Of a DNA stretch of 64,000 bases, positions 51,283 through 59,443 are shown in pieces. This stretch comes from Flavobacteriaceae bacterium. Its GTDB lineage: Bacteria > Bacteroidota > Bacteroidia > Flavobacteriales > Flavobacteriaceae. Where the stretch lies: the NCBI GenBank assembly GCA_028279515.1, contig JANQNQ010000011.1, positions 186,001-250,000 on the forward strand. Reading direction: 5' to 3'. Position 1 is the first letter of the stretch. Each line of letters starts with the position of its first letter. The notes below the pieces were generated by a model. It searched no databases, had not been told where the DNA came from, and saw only the letters and a list, made by a program, of their open reading frames with translations. Both the position numbers and the translations under genes were made by a program.

Positions 51283-51348
51283 CTATTCCCTTTTCGCTAC
51301 ATCCTTTTCCCTCATCGCTGGTGCAAGCATCGCTTTGATCTCGGCCAT
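51283..51348 (-). CDS. 21-codon mini-ORF directly after the histidine kinase gene
   Basis: Six bases after the kinase stop lies ATG, followed by 20 sense codons and TAG: MAEIKAMLAPAMREKDVAKR plus E. It is Ala/Lys/Glu-rich and looks helical. It has no known match that I recall and could be chance; spacing and strand fit translation from the kinase message. Confidence 0.2.
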   Translation of the reverse strand: MAEIKAMLAPAMREKDVAKRE

Positions 51349-51354
51349 GTCGAA

Positions 51355-53196
51355 CTAAAAGATGATACAAGGAATGCCCAACTCTACTTTTGTTCCTTTT
51401 TCTTCTGAATTTGTAGTTGATTTGTTGATAATAACCACTCCTTTACCCGTAATTCTTTTCAAGAATTCATCAATCAACTTAATAGATGAGCGCTCCTTCA
51501 TATTTTCTAAATCCATTCCATTTCCGTTATCATCAATTACACAGTGAATGTATTTTTCTCTCGCGGAGATTGATATTAAAAGTTCTCCTAAATTTTTCTG
51601 TTCTTTAAATCCATGTAAAATGGAGTTCTCTACGAATGGTTGTAAGAGCATTGGGGGGATACTAACATAGTCTTCAGGATCTATATTGTTTTTAATGGTG
51701 TACGTAAATCGATTTGGGAATCTATACTGTTGTAGCTTTATATAATCCTCCAAAGATTTCAGTTCATCTTCAATCGGCACATAATCTTTGGTTGAATTCT
51801 TAAAGGTTGACCTTAATAGGCTGGAAAATTTATAGACATACTCTGAAGATTCTTTTTGGTTATTCTTAATATTTTCTCCTAGAAAATTTAAACTATTAAA
51901 AGTAAAATGTGGATTCATTTGCGAACGTAACAATCGCTGTTGCATCAGTAAATATTGATGTTCAGATTTAAGTTTTCGTTGTTTATAAAAATAGACTATG
52001 AATGTCGTCACTAATAACATCAATAACAGAAGAACGCCTAATACGAATTGGTTACGTTCTACCTTAAGACGTTGCACTTCTTCTTGTTTTTTAGCAACCT
52101 CTAGTGCTTTTTCATTTTCAAGCGACTCTTTTAATATTCCAAGTTCACTATTGATCCTTTTACCGTAGTTTCTATCTTGATACGCAAAGAGCGTGTCTAA
52201 TTGGCTTATTACAGATTGAATATCAGCTCCTTGCTTATACTTAAGGCTTAACTTAGTTTTCAGGGCCTCTTTTTGATTGAAGTACTCAATATTCGTAAAA
52301 CCTAGGTCAAAAACAGAATCGATGTAATTCTCAGATTTATTTAGGTCACCTAACCCCATATATGCTTTCGATATATTCAAATAGTTGTTAAGTACCTTAG
52401 ACCGTCCATCAATTCCAACCATTTGCTTTGCGTAGAAATTAGCATTTTTATAAGTCGCAATCTTGCTGAGGAAATTATCGCCCATATTCTCTCCCAACGT
52501 AGTATGCAATCGGTACATATGTTCAGCGCTAAGTGCATTAGGGTCTATTGTTACTTTGACAAGATCGGCAGTCAATTCACTTGGCAGGGACAGGCTTCGT
52601 AACAACTCCCATCGTCCCATTGTCAAAATGAAGTAGCTAACTGTATCTCTGGATTTTAAATACAGTTTTATTGCCGAATCGTTTGCTCTTAACGCCTCTT
52701 CATACAGACTAAGAGAAGCCTTGACGCGCCTCTTAAAATCATAAACGTAGGCCTTATTAACGTAGTCATTGTTGTCAAGCAAATAGAGCAATTTTTCGTT
52801 AACTCCTTCAGCATTCAAAAGATCATTCTTATTTACAAAATAAGAGTCCATCAACGCTTTGAAGTACAAAACTTCTCGGTCTGAGTGTATTTTTTCTTTA
52901 GAAAAGGAGGTTGCATAATTAAAATCCTCAAGGGCTTCATCATATCTTCCCAATCGATTTTTAAAACGCCCTGAGACATAGGCAAAGTCAGCTTTTAAAG
53001 AATCAGATACATGTTTTTTGGGAACCTTAATAAGCTCATTCAGATAATATTGAAGTGAATCCGGTCCTAACTCCTTAGAGACTTGCACATCAAAAAAATC
53101 AGGAAGTAATGTCTTTTGAGAAGAGTTTACCGACTGGTTATTTTCTTTACATGAGATAAACAAGCTAAGAAATAATATGAATGCAATTCGTTTCAT
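51355..53196 (-). CDS. LytS-type sensor histidine kinase with TPR region
   Basis: 613 aa with lipoprotein-like N-terminus (MKRIAFILFLSLFISC, Cys16). Residues about 30-390 are helical TPR-like repeats in the periplasm ('FAYVSGRFKNRLGRYDEALEDFNYA'). One TM helix follows (about 398-418, 'FVLGVLLLLMLLVTTFIVYFY'), then a His_kinase domain with 'QMNPHFTFNSLNFLGENI' (phospho-acceptor His). The ATPase part has 'PPMLLQPFVENSILHG' and 'DDNGNGMDLENM'. The usual LytR-type response regulator does not lie next to it. It is downstream of the Kelch, SUMF1 and protease genes on the same strand, with a 95-bp gap. Confidence 0.9.
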   Translation of the reverse strand: MKRIAFILFLSLFISCKENNQSVNSSQKTLLPDFFDVQVSKELGPDSLQYYLNELIKVPKKHVSDSLKADFAYVSGRFKNRLGRYDEALEDFNYATSFSKEKIHSDREVLYFKALMDSYFVNKNDLLNAEGVNEKLLYLLDNNDYVNKAYVYDFKRRVKASLSLYEEALRANDSAIKLYLKSRDTVSYFILTMGRWELLRSLSLPSELTADLVKVTIDPNALSAEHMYRLHTTLGENMGDNFLSKIATYKNANFYAKQMVGIDGRSKVLNNYLNISKAYMGLGDLNKSENYIDSVFDLGFTNIEYFNQKEALKTKLSLKYKQGADIQSVISQLDTLFAYQDRNYGKRINSELGILKESLENEKALEVAKKQEEVQRLKVERNQFVLGVLLLLMLLVTTFIVYFYKQRKLKSEHQYLLMQQRLLRSQMNPHFTFNSLNFLGENIKNNQKESSEYVYKFSSLLRSTFKNSTKDYVPIEDELKSLEDYIKLQQYRFPNRFTYTIKNNIDPEDYVSIPPMLLQPFVENSILHGFKEQKNLGELLISISAREKYIHCVIDDNGNGMDLENMKERSSIKLIDEFLKRITGKGVVIINKSTTNSEEKGTKVELGIPCIIF

Positions 53197-53291
53197 TTTG
53201 ACTTCTAAGGAATCAAAACAAAGCTAATTATTTCTCTTAGATTTATCAGCGTCGTGCGCCATGAAGGTTAAGGCATTGCTCTTTTGTCCAT

Positions 53292-54257
53292 TCAATACTT
53301 TTTCCAAGCTTTTTGTTTGTAATCAAATAGCCAAAAGTCCGTTAAGGGCATATTATTTTTGTCCCAACCTCCAAAGAGAATCAGCGTCTTATCAATGGAA
53401 TTACACACAAAACCAGGTTTTCCTGCTCTTGCAGAGGGCCCATGGGTCTTTATTTGCTCCCATTTTGAGCCATCCCAACACCAAGTGTCACCAAAATAGC
53501 CTTTGTTATAACCTCCAAATAAGAGGGTTTTTTCGTTTTCGATATCATACACCATGGCATGATGGTCTCTGGACATGTTTACGTCATTCGCTTTTTGCTG
53601 CCATCCATTTTTAGATGTCCATTCCCAAGTATCACCGTGTACGATTTTCCCGCCATCCGTTCTACAAAAACCTCCAAAAAGAACGACCTTATCACGACCA
53701 TGGTCGTAGCACATGGCATGTTGCAAGCGAGCAGGGGGAGACGTATCTGATTTTAGTTCAATCCATTTTTCATTTCTGTATACCCAAGTATCATTAAGCG
53801 CCTTTTTATCGATATTCGACCCTCCGAATAAAAAGACATCGCCATTGGTTGAATTATACACGATTCTATGTGATTGCCTGGGTTCAGGGCCTGTGTCACT
53901 TATCTTTTTCCAGTGAGTTCCGTCCCAAGACCAGAGGTCATTCATCAAATCCCCTTCATTATTTTTACCGCCAAAGACCAGAAGTCTATTTCTCATTTTG
54001 TCATAGATCATCGAATGACCGCTACGAGCTACTGGCCCTTGATCCGATGAAATGCTAATCCACTTTTTGCCATCAAATTTCCAAAGGTCATTTAGTCTTT
54101 TTTTAGCCGCACCGCAATAGCCACCAAAGAGAAAAATAGCATTCTCTTTTTCATGATAAGCAATTACGGGTTGATTTCTTGGACACGGGATATCCTCTAC
54201 TTGCGAAGATGAAAGTAGACTGAAAAGAAGAAATACACTAAAACAAATGGTTCTCAT
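53292..54257 (-). CDS. secreted Kelch-repeat beta-propeller protein
   Basis: Start ATG 54257 (MRTICFSVFLLFSLLSSSQVED) gives a signal peptide; GTG 54269 is four codons earlier. 321 aa. Six Kelch-type blades are visible through the recurring 'FLFGG...LNDLWKFDGKKW', 'LLVFGGKNNEGDLMNDLWSWDG', 'LFGGYNKGYFGDTWCWDG' and 'ILFGGWDKNNMPLTDFW' units, each with paired Gly and a Trp. Kelch propellers bind proteins or sugars; no catalytic residues are evident. It follows the SUMF1-like gene by 22 bp, so the two are probably co-transcribed. Confidence 0.87.
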   Translation of the reverse strand: MRTICFSVFLLFSLLSSSQVEDIPCPRNQPVIAYHEKENAIFLFGGYCGAAKKRLNDLWKFDGKKWISISSDQGPVARSGHSMIYDKMRNRLLVFGGKNNEGDLMNDLWSWDGTHWKKISDTGPEPRQSHRIVYNSTNGDVFLFGGSNIDKKALNDTWVYRNEKWIELKSDTSPPARLQHAMCYDHGRDKVVLFGGFCRTDGGKIVHGDTWEWTSKNGWQQKANDVNMSRDHHAMVYDIENEKTLLFGGYNKGYFGDTWCWDGSKWEQIKTHGPSARAGKPGFVCNSIDKTLILFGGWDKNNMPLTDFWLFDYKQKAWKKY

Positions 54258-54279
54258 AATAGAATACACTTTTTAAAAA

Positions 54280-55665
54280 CTAATTTACGGATCTTACGAA
54301 TCGCGTTCCGTAGGCAACATTTCTCATTCCTCCATGCCAACCTCCATAAGGCCTCAGCGCAATGGGACTAAATGGGTTGAATATATGATACTCTCGGTCA
54401 TAGCCGTAAAATCCTCCTCCTCTAAAACCGATTCCTCCATATCCTTCGTCGCCTTTAGGCCAATTCTCGTTGGTTGCATTGCCTTGTTCTGATACCATGC
54501 CGTCTCCATGGGTGCCTGTGAAATTTCTTCCGTTTTCGTGTCCGACAGTGATGACGCGTTCCCATAAACTACCTGATAGATCCATCACCCAGTAATAAGA
54601 AGCTCCGAAGTACTTTTTGGTTTCATCAGACAGCGCAGATTCATCCCAGCCATTCAACATCACCAAATTACCAGCTTCGTCTGGTAGTCGTTGTATATGT
54701 TCTTTCGCGTCTACTCCCCACGGATAATCGATTCCTTTGGGTACTTCGGTTCCTCTCGCAGCTTTCGTATATTCAAACTCTGTCATGGGTCGCAATCCCG
54801 CCCAATCTGCGTAGGCCGTAGCGTCATTCCAACTTACGAAAGGACAAGGTCTATTAGGGTGATCTGTGCTAAAAGTACCTTCATTGAGTTCGATAGAGCC
54901 ACTATAGTTTTTCTCTTCATGAATAGTTCGATGTTCGGGTTGAGGAAGACTATTCAAAAAATGAACATATTGCCCTTCCAATAACTCATATTTCATAGTA
55001 TAAAAGGAATCAACTCCCTTTGGGTAACTAGCAGGTATTTTTCCTTTTTGATCACCTTCATATTCTCTGGCATTGTAGTACAGATTACCACTAGACGAGA
55101 CCTCAAATTCATCATTTTCTGATGTAACTTTAATAAGACCGTTCGAGGAATCATTCGGGTCGTAAAAGGTACCCAGCTGCCTTGCATTTTGATTGGGACT
55201 GCCTAGGTAAAAGCTTCCGGATGGAATCATGACCATCTCAACACCAAAAATATCCAAGGATGAATTTCTAACATTGACACCAGCAAAATCGGCAACATTC
55301 AGCTGTATTCTTAAGGTTACTTCAATATCTCCTCTATAGTCTTCCGAAGGAAAAACAAATAATCCAACACGATCTTTAGCGACTTCAACTTTTAGGTTTG
55401 AGCCTTGGCCTTTAAATGTATTGATAACTTGATGACCGTCTGGTGCGACCGAAATATGTTTGGCTTCACCTGTTTTTTGCCTTAGTTTACTAAAGACCCA
55501 AATGGCATCGTGGTTTTTATCATTTTTCCAGGCATTTGACCATTTTAAATTGAATACTGAGTAGATGGTCTTCCCTTCAACATATAAGATGGGTTTAGAT
55601 ATGGTTAAATCTGATGCTGAACAGAAATAAGATATAAGTAGTAATAAAACCGTTAATTTTTTCAT
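54280..55665 (-). CDS. secreted SUMF1/formylglycine-generating-enzyme-like protein
   Basis: 461 aa with signal MKKLTVLLLLISYFCSASD. After a beta-rich region, the SUMF1 (FGE-sulfatase) fold starts near residue 148 ('VEMVMIPSGSFYLGSPNQNARQ' region) and continues with 'FYTMKYELLEGQYVHFLNSLP', 'PCPFVSWNDATAYADWAGLRPMTEFEYTKAARG' and 'GIGFRGGGFYG' to the C-terminal 'YGTRFVRSVN'. The usual 'MSGNVWEWV' reads 'LSGSLWERV', and the double-Cys active site of true FGEs is not evident, so a binding role is more likely. No sulfatase is nearby. The start overlaps the previous gene's end by four bases (ATGA). Confidence 0.85.
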   Translation of the reverse strand: MKKLTVLLLLISYFCSASDLTISKPILYVEGKTIYSVFNLKWSNAWKNDKNHDAIWVFSKLRQKTGEAKHISVAPDGHQVINTFKGQGSNLKVEVAKDRVGLFVFPSEDYRGDIEVTLRIQLNVADFAGVNVRNSSLDIFGVEMVMIPSGSFYLGSPNQNARQLGTFYDPNDSSNGLIKVTSENDEFEVSSSGNLYYNAREYEGDQKGKIPASYPKGVDSFYTMKYELLEGQYVHFLNSLPQPEHRTIHEEKNYSGSIELNEGTFSTDHPNRPCPFVSWNDATAYADWAGLRPMTEFEYTKAARGTEVPKGIDYPWGVDAKEHIQRLPDEAGNLVMLNGWDESALSDETKKYFGASYYWVMDLSGSLWERVITVGHENGRNFTGTHGDGMVSEQGNATNENWPKGDEGYGGIGFRGGGFYGYDREYHIFNPFSPIALRPYGGWHGGMRNVAYGTRFVRSVN

Positions 55666-56507
55666 CGTTCATATTTTTTTAGTTTGATCAATTTGTTTTT
55701 TTGATCGATGGTTAGGTTGAAATGCTTTAAAAACGCCATTCCTATATTTACATGTCCTATAATGTCTGAATAGACGGTGGTAAAGTCACTTACTTCATTA
55801 CCTGCCATAGACACCGTATCCAGAATAGTGCCCAGCGAATAGGTGAAAATTGTATTGGCACTTTGCGCCGTCCCAGCTTCCCTAAGTTCTGAAACGTCAA
55901 ATTTTTTGGTATACTCCGTAGGAAAGAGTAAGGTAAAAGGTGATCCTGTATCTACATGGCCTTCAACATCTACGTCAGCTACTTTGAAAGAAATTACAAA
56001 ATTTCTGGTATAACTGATGGTATTTTCGTCATCTTTAGATAGCGGAACATCAGAGAAAATAAGTTTTTTCTGTTTATAGTCTACCTCCATGACGTACTCT
56101 TGCCAAAAACGTTGGCCAATTATACCGTAATACCGTTTTTTGTCCTTCCTTGGTCGTCTGTTGAAACTTCTGCATAGGAGGTTGACATTTTCAAATGTAA
56201 TATCGGCAAAGCTCATTTTATCAACAGTTACCTTGTCTACAACTGATGTATTGGTGCCATCCCAGATACTATCAGTGCCTGTAATCGGAATCTCCAGATC
56301 AGCAACCAATCCAGTATCGATTCTTCCATACCCGGTTACCCCAGTATCTAGCAGAAAACGATAGGGTTTGTCATTGATGAAAGCTTCAATGTAAATTTTG
56401 CTGTCCTCAACCTCAAAAGGGATTTCTTTATAATATGACTGAGCATAAATAGTTGAAGGAAATAAAAATAAAACCAAAGTGATTTGCAGGTAGATCTTTG
56501 TATTCAT
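55662..56507 (-). CDS. exported retropepsin-like aspartyl protease
   Basis: 281 aa with signal MNTKIYLQITLVLFLFPSTIYAQ. It has two aspartyl-protease half-sites: 'PYRFLLDTGVTGYGRID' (Asp-Thr-Gly) and 'VEGHVDTGSPFTLLFP' (second Asp-Thr-Gly), with an ordinary spacing of about 125 residues, so this is a bilobed single-chain enzyme like other bacterial retropepsin-like proteins. 'NVNLLCRSFNRRPRKDKKRYYGIIGQRFW' carries the conserved G-I-I-G-Q strand, and 'GMAFLKHFNLTID' the C-terminal one. It is first of three exported-protein genes and overlaps the SUMF1-like gene. The substrate is unknown; the neighbours are candidates. Confidence 0.87.
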   Translation of the reverse strand: MNTKIYLQITLVLFLFPSTIYAQSYYKEIPFEVEDSKIYIEAFINDKPYRFLLDTGVTGYGRIDTGLVADLEIPITGTDSIWDGTNTSVVDKVTVDKMSFADITFENVNLLCRSFNRRPRKDKKRYYGIIGQRFWQEYVMEVDYKQKKLIFSDVPLSKDDENTISYTRNFVISFKVADVDVEGHVDTGSPFTLLFPTEYTKKFDVSELREAGTAQSANTIFTYSLGTILDTVSMAGNEVSDFTTVYSDIIGHVNIGMAFLKHFNLTIDQKNKLIKLKKYER

Positions 56508-56577
56508 AATGCTCTCTTAATTAAAAAGAGAAAATTAATGCTAAAGATGAAGCTAAAATAGAATAAATGAAACCTGC

Positions 56578-57372
56578 TTATGGATTTTGGATGGCTCGTC
56601 TAAAGCCCCCCGGACTGATACCATACTTTGACTTGAAAGCCCTGTTTAAATGACTTTGGTCAGAAAAGCCAACTTCATGAGCGAGGTGTATGATCTTTTG
56701 ATCGGTTGTAGATAATTCCTGAATGATTCGTTGCAATCTGAGATGAATGATGTAATCTTTTACCGAGCATCCATATATTTTTCTAAAAGCTCTTGCCAGA
56801 TAAACGGGATGTACATTTATCTCAGCAGCTATTGCTTTCACTCGTATACCTGGGTCCATATATTCATCGTGTATATAGTCTGAAACAAGGTCGAGCCATG
56901 TTGGTTTTTTCGAGATCTCAAAGGCACGGGCTTCAGTTAAATCTGCAGCCAGTTGAATCACCAAATCGGAAACCGATTCGTCATACAATCCATGTTTTAC
57001 ATTTAACAGGCATTTATAGACTTTAATTGATTGTTGTGGTGCCGAATACCACCGATACGGTAGTTCTCCTTCAGGAAAATAACGTTGTACCAACTCGTCG
57101 GTCAGCTTTAACGATAGGGCTCTGGTTATGCTTGGCCCGAATGCATTCTTATGTTTGGCCCAGGTGGGTTTGGTGACTAAACTGCCGGCCGAGGCAAATT
57201 GCTCTATCGAGCCGACAGTTTCTTTGACATCACCATATATGATAAAGTTGATTCTAGGATCAAAATCATTGTGAAAACCATACTCAACATCAGGAGCATA
57301 CGTAACATCGCAAATAGTGACATCATCAATACTGTGATAACTATTTACAGTAAGGTTTTCGTTTTTGATCAT
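56578..57372 (-). CDS. AraC-family transcriptional regulator
   Basis: 264 aa, soluble. An N-terminal cupin-like sensing region (about 1-130; 'YAPDVEYGFHNDFDPRINFIIYG', 'GSLVTKPTWAKHKNAFG') precedes a C-terminal AraC double HTH ('IRVKAIAAEINVHPVYLARAFRKIYGCSVKDYI' and 'KIIHLAHEVGFSDQSHLNRAFKSKYGISPGGFRR'). It sits 70 bp upstream of the protease-SUMF1-Kelch genes on the same strand, so it may regulate them or be co-transcribed with them. Confidence 0.9.
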   Translation of the reverse strand: MIKNENLTVNSYHSIDDVTICDVTYAPDVEYGFHNDFDPRINFIIYGDVKETVGSIEQFASAGSLVTKPTWAKHKNAFGPSITRALSLKLTDELVQRYFPEGELPYRWYSAPQQSIKVYKCLLNVKHGLYDESVSDLVIQLAADLTEARAFEISKKPTWLDLVSDYIHDEYMDPGIRVKAIAAEINVHPVYLARAFRKIYGCSVKDYIIHLRLQRIIQELSTTDQKIIHLAHEVGFSDQSHLNRAFKSKYGISPGGFRRAIQNP

Positions 57373-57515
57373 GAAGCCAACTATTTGAGTTGATATTAAT
57401 ACCGAATTCTCTCAATTACAAAGTAAAGACTTCAAAATTGTGGGCGTGTGACAAAAAAATGACCTTACCTTAAATCAGAGGTAGTTTATGGCTGTGAGTT
57501 CTTAGGGAATATGAA

Positions 57516-58904
57516 TCACTTCCCAATACAGAAATTAGCAAAGATATTGCCCAACAAATCATCACTGGTGATCTCGCCTGTGATCTCCCCAAAGTGATAT
57601 AAGGCCTGACGAATATCGATAGCAAGTAGGTCTCCCGAGATACCAGAATCCAAACCATATTGTACCTTTTCAACCTCTTCCAATGCTTTTAGCAATGCAT
57701 CGTAGTGACGTGTGTTCGTTACAATGGTTTCGTTATTTCGAAGGGCCCCGGTGTTGACGAGGTCGAGTAGTTGATGTTGAAGTGTCTCAACACCTTGTCC
57801 CGTTTTAGCTGAAAGTAGTAGTACTTGCGGAATCTGTAATCGCAGGTTGGATATTTCGGCTTCGTTTACCTGATCGATCTTGTTCGCCACGATGATCAGC
57901 GGTTTTTGAGGATATTTGTTTTTGATCTTTTCAATTTCGATTTGAAACTGTGAACTGTTTGCTAAAAATTCTTTAGCCGAAAAAAGTAAGACTACTACCT
58001 GTGCTTGCTCGATCTTTTCGAAGGTCTTTTGGATACCTATGCTTTCAACAACGTCTTTGGTATCTCTGATCCCTGCGGTGTCAATAAATCGGAAGCCAAT
58101 ACCACCAATGGCGATCTCATCCTCAATGGTATCTCTAGTGGTTCCAGCAATATCAGAGACAATGGCACGCTCTTCATTAAGCAAGGCATTGAGTAGGGTA
58201 GACTTCCCAACATTGGGTTCACCGACAATGGCGACAGGGATTCCGTTTTTGATAACGTTCCCCACGGCGAAACTATCGATCAAACGTTTCAATACATGCT
58301 GAATGCGGGCTAACAATTCTTTGAATTGCGAACGATCGGCAAACTCGACGTCTTCCTCTGCAAAATCTAATTCTAACTCGATGAGCGAAGCAAAGTTCAA
58401 TAATTCGTCGCGAAGGTGTTTGATCTCGTTACTAAAACCACCGCGCATTTGTTGCATGGCAATCTGATGGCTAGCTTCATTATCACTGGCGATAAGATCG
58501 GCGACGGCTTCCGCTTGACTCAGGTCCAATTTTCCGTTGAGGAAAGCGCGCAGGGTGAACTCTCCAGCATCTGCCATTCGACAACCCTTCCGAAGTAATA
58601 ATTGAATGATCTGTTGTTGTATATAGGGCGAACCGTGACACGAAATTTCGATCACATTCTCTCCTGTATATGAATTGGGCCCGTTGAAGATGGACACCAA
58701 CACTTCGTCCAACGTACGTTCTTCATCAATGATATGCCCAAGATGGATTGTATGCGTCTTTTGTTTGACCAGGTCTTTTCCGCTAACGGATCTGAATAGG
58801 GGAGCCACTAAAGTAACGGCGTCCTTTCCGGATACACGAATAACGGCAATCGCTCCTGCTCCTGAAGGGGTAGCCAAAGCAACGATAGTGTCTTGTGGTA
58901 GCAT
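57516..58904 (-). CDS. mnmE: tRNA modification GTPase MnmE
   Basis: 462 aa, normal family length. It works with MnmG to install the carboxymethylaminomethyl (or related) group on wobble U34 of certain tRNAs. Visible are the N-terminal folate-binding domain ('DTIVALATPSGAGAIAVIRVSG'), the G1 motif 'GEPNVGKSTLLNAL', G3 'DTAGIRDT', G4 'NKID', and the C-terminal 'LLGNIFANFCIGK' with the conserved Cys. It is divergently transcribed from the DUF4870 gene, with a clear promoter at 58922-58954. Confidence 0.97.
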   Translation of the reverse strand: MLPQDTIVALATPSGAGAIAVIRVSGKDAVTLVAPLFRSVSGKDLVKQKTHTIHLGHIIDEERTLDEVLVSIFNGPNSYTGENVIEISCHGSPYIQQQIIQLLLRKGCRMADAGEFTLRAFLNGKLDLSQAEAVADLIASDNEASHQIAMQQMRGGFSNEIKHLRDELLNFASLIELELDFAEEDVEFADRSQFKELLARIQHVLKRLIDSFAVGNVIKNGIPVAIVGEPNVGKSTLLNALLNEERAIVSDIAGTTRDTIEDEIAIGGIGFRFIDTAGIRDTKDVVESIGIQKTFEKIEQAQVVVLLFSAKEFLANSSQFQIEIEKIKNKYPQKPLIIVANKIDQVNEAEISNLRLQIPQVLLLSAKTGQGVETLQHQLLDLVNTGALRNNETIVTNTRHYDALLKALEEVEKVQYGLDSGISGDLLAIDIRQALYHFGEITGEITSDDLLGNIFANFCIGK

Positions 58905-58921
58905 AGCATTGTTTTATGCTG

Positions 58922-58954
58922 CAAAAATAGGAATCCTACGGCGAATTGTAACAA
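58922..58954 (-). promoter_or_regulatory. mnmE promoter
   Basis: On the minus strand: TTG (58954-58952), 22 bases, TATTTTTG (58929-58922), fitting TTG-N17-23-TAnnTTTG, with the start codon 17 bases further on. Confidence 0.6.
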
Positions 58955-59007
58955 ATTTGAAAATTATGCTACCTATATTGTACAATCAATCAAAAAACAC
59001 TACCAAA

Positions 59008-59346
59008 ATGAAAAGAGAAGACAACCAACTTTTAGTGGTCACCCATTTAGTGCAATTAGTAGATATTATCTTCTGGCCATTGGGAATCGTTGCCGCTTTG
59101 ATCCTTTGGGTCACCAAGCGCGATGAGATACACGACATGGACGAGCATGGAAAATCGATCCTTAACTTTCAAATCAGTCTGTTTATCTACGCCTTGATCT
59201 GCATTCCGTTATGTTTGATCTTAGTAGGAATCCTTGGATTGATCGTCATAGGGATCATCGGATTCATTTTCCCGATCATCAATGCCGTCAACGCTAGTAG
59301 CGGTAAAGCACCCTACTATCCGTTAAGTTTACAATTGATCAAATAG
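59008..59346 (+). CDS. DUF4870 small membrane protein
   Basis: ATG 59008 (MKREDNQLLVVTHLVQLVD) is the natural start; the frame stays open upstream over mnmE but that is a shadow. 112 aa with two or three TM helices: 'FWPLGIVAALILWVTKRDE' then 'HGKSILNFQISLFIYALICIPLCLILVGILGLIV'. The pattern of a short motif 'VTKRDEIHDMDEHGKSILNFQ' between membrane segments is the DUF4870/TIC20-like signature. Function is unknown. It ends at a strong bidirectional terminator shared with dnaN. Confidence 0.88.
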   Translation: MKREDNQLLVVTHLVQLVDIIFWPLGIVAALILWVTKRDEIHDMDEHGKSILNFQISLFIYALICIPLCLILVGILGLIVIGIIGFIFPIINAVNASSGKAPYYPLSLQLIK

Positions 59347-59375
59347 CACTAGCTTATTAGCTTAGACATAAAAGA

Positions 59376-59405
59376 AAAGCCGCGATGTTTTTGCATCGCG
59401 GCTTT
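59376..59405. terminator. bidirectional terminator between DUF4870 gene and dnaN
   Basis: Perfect 12-bp stem AAAGCCGCGATG / CATCGCGGCTTT with a six-base loop, T-run on the plus strand and A-run ahead (T-run on the minus strand). It separates two convergent genes. Confidence 0.9.
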
Positions 59406-59443
59406 TTATATAAGCACTTACGTACTCGTCTTAACACTTAAAG

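Noticed and set aside
53261-54058. Plus-strand frames opposite the Kelch gene
   Set aside because: Shadows of the repeated Trp/Gly-rich Kelch sequence on the minus strand.
58675-59007. N-terminal extension of the DUF4870 gene over mnmE
   Set aside because: It overlaps the mnmE start and both promoters; the family sequence begins at ATG 59008.
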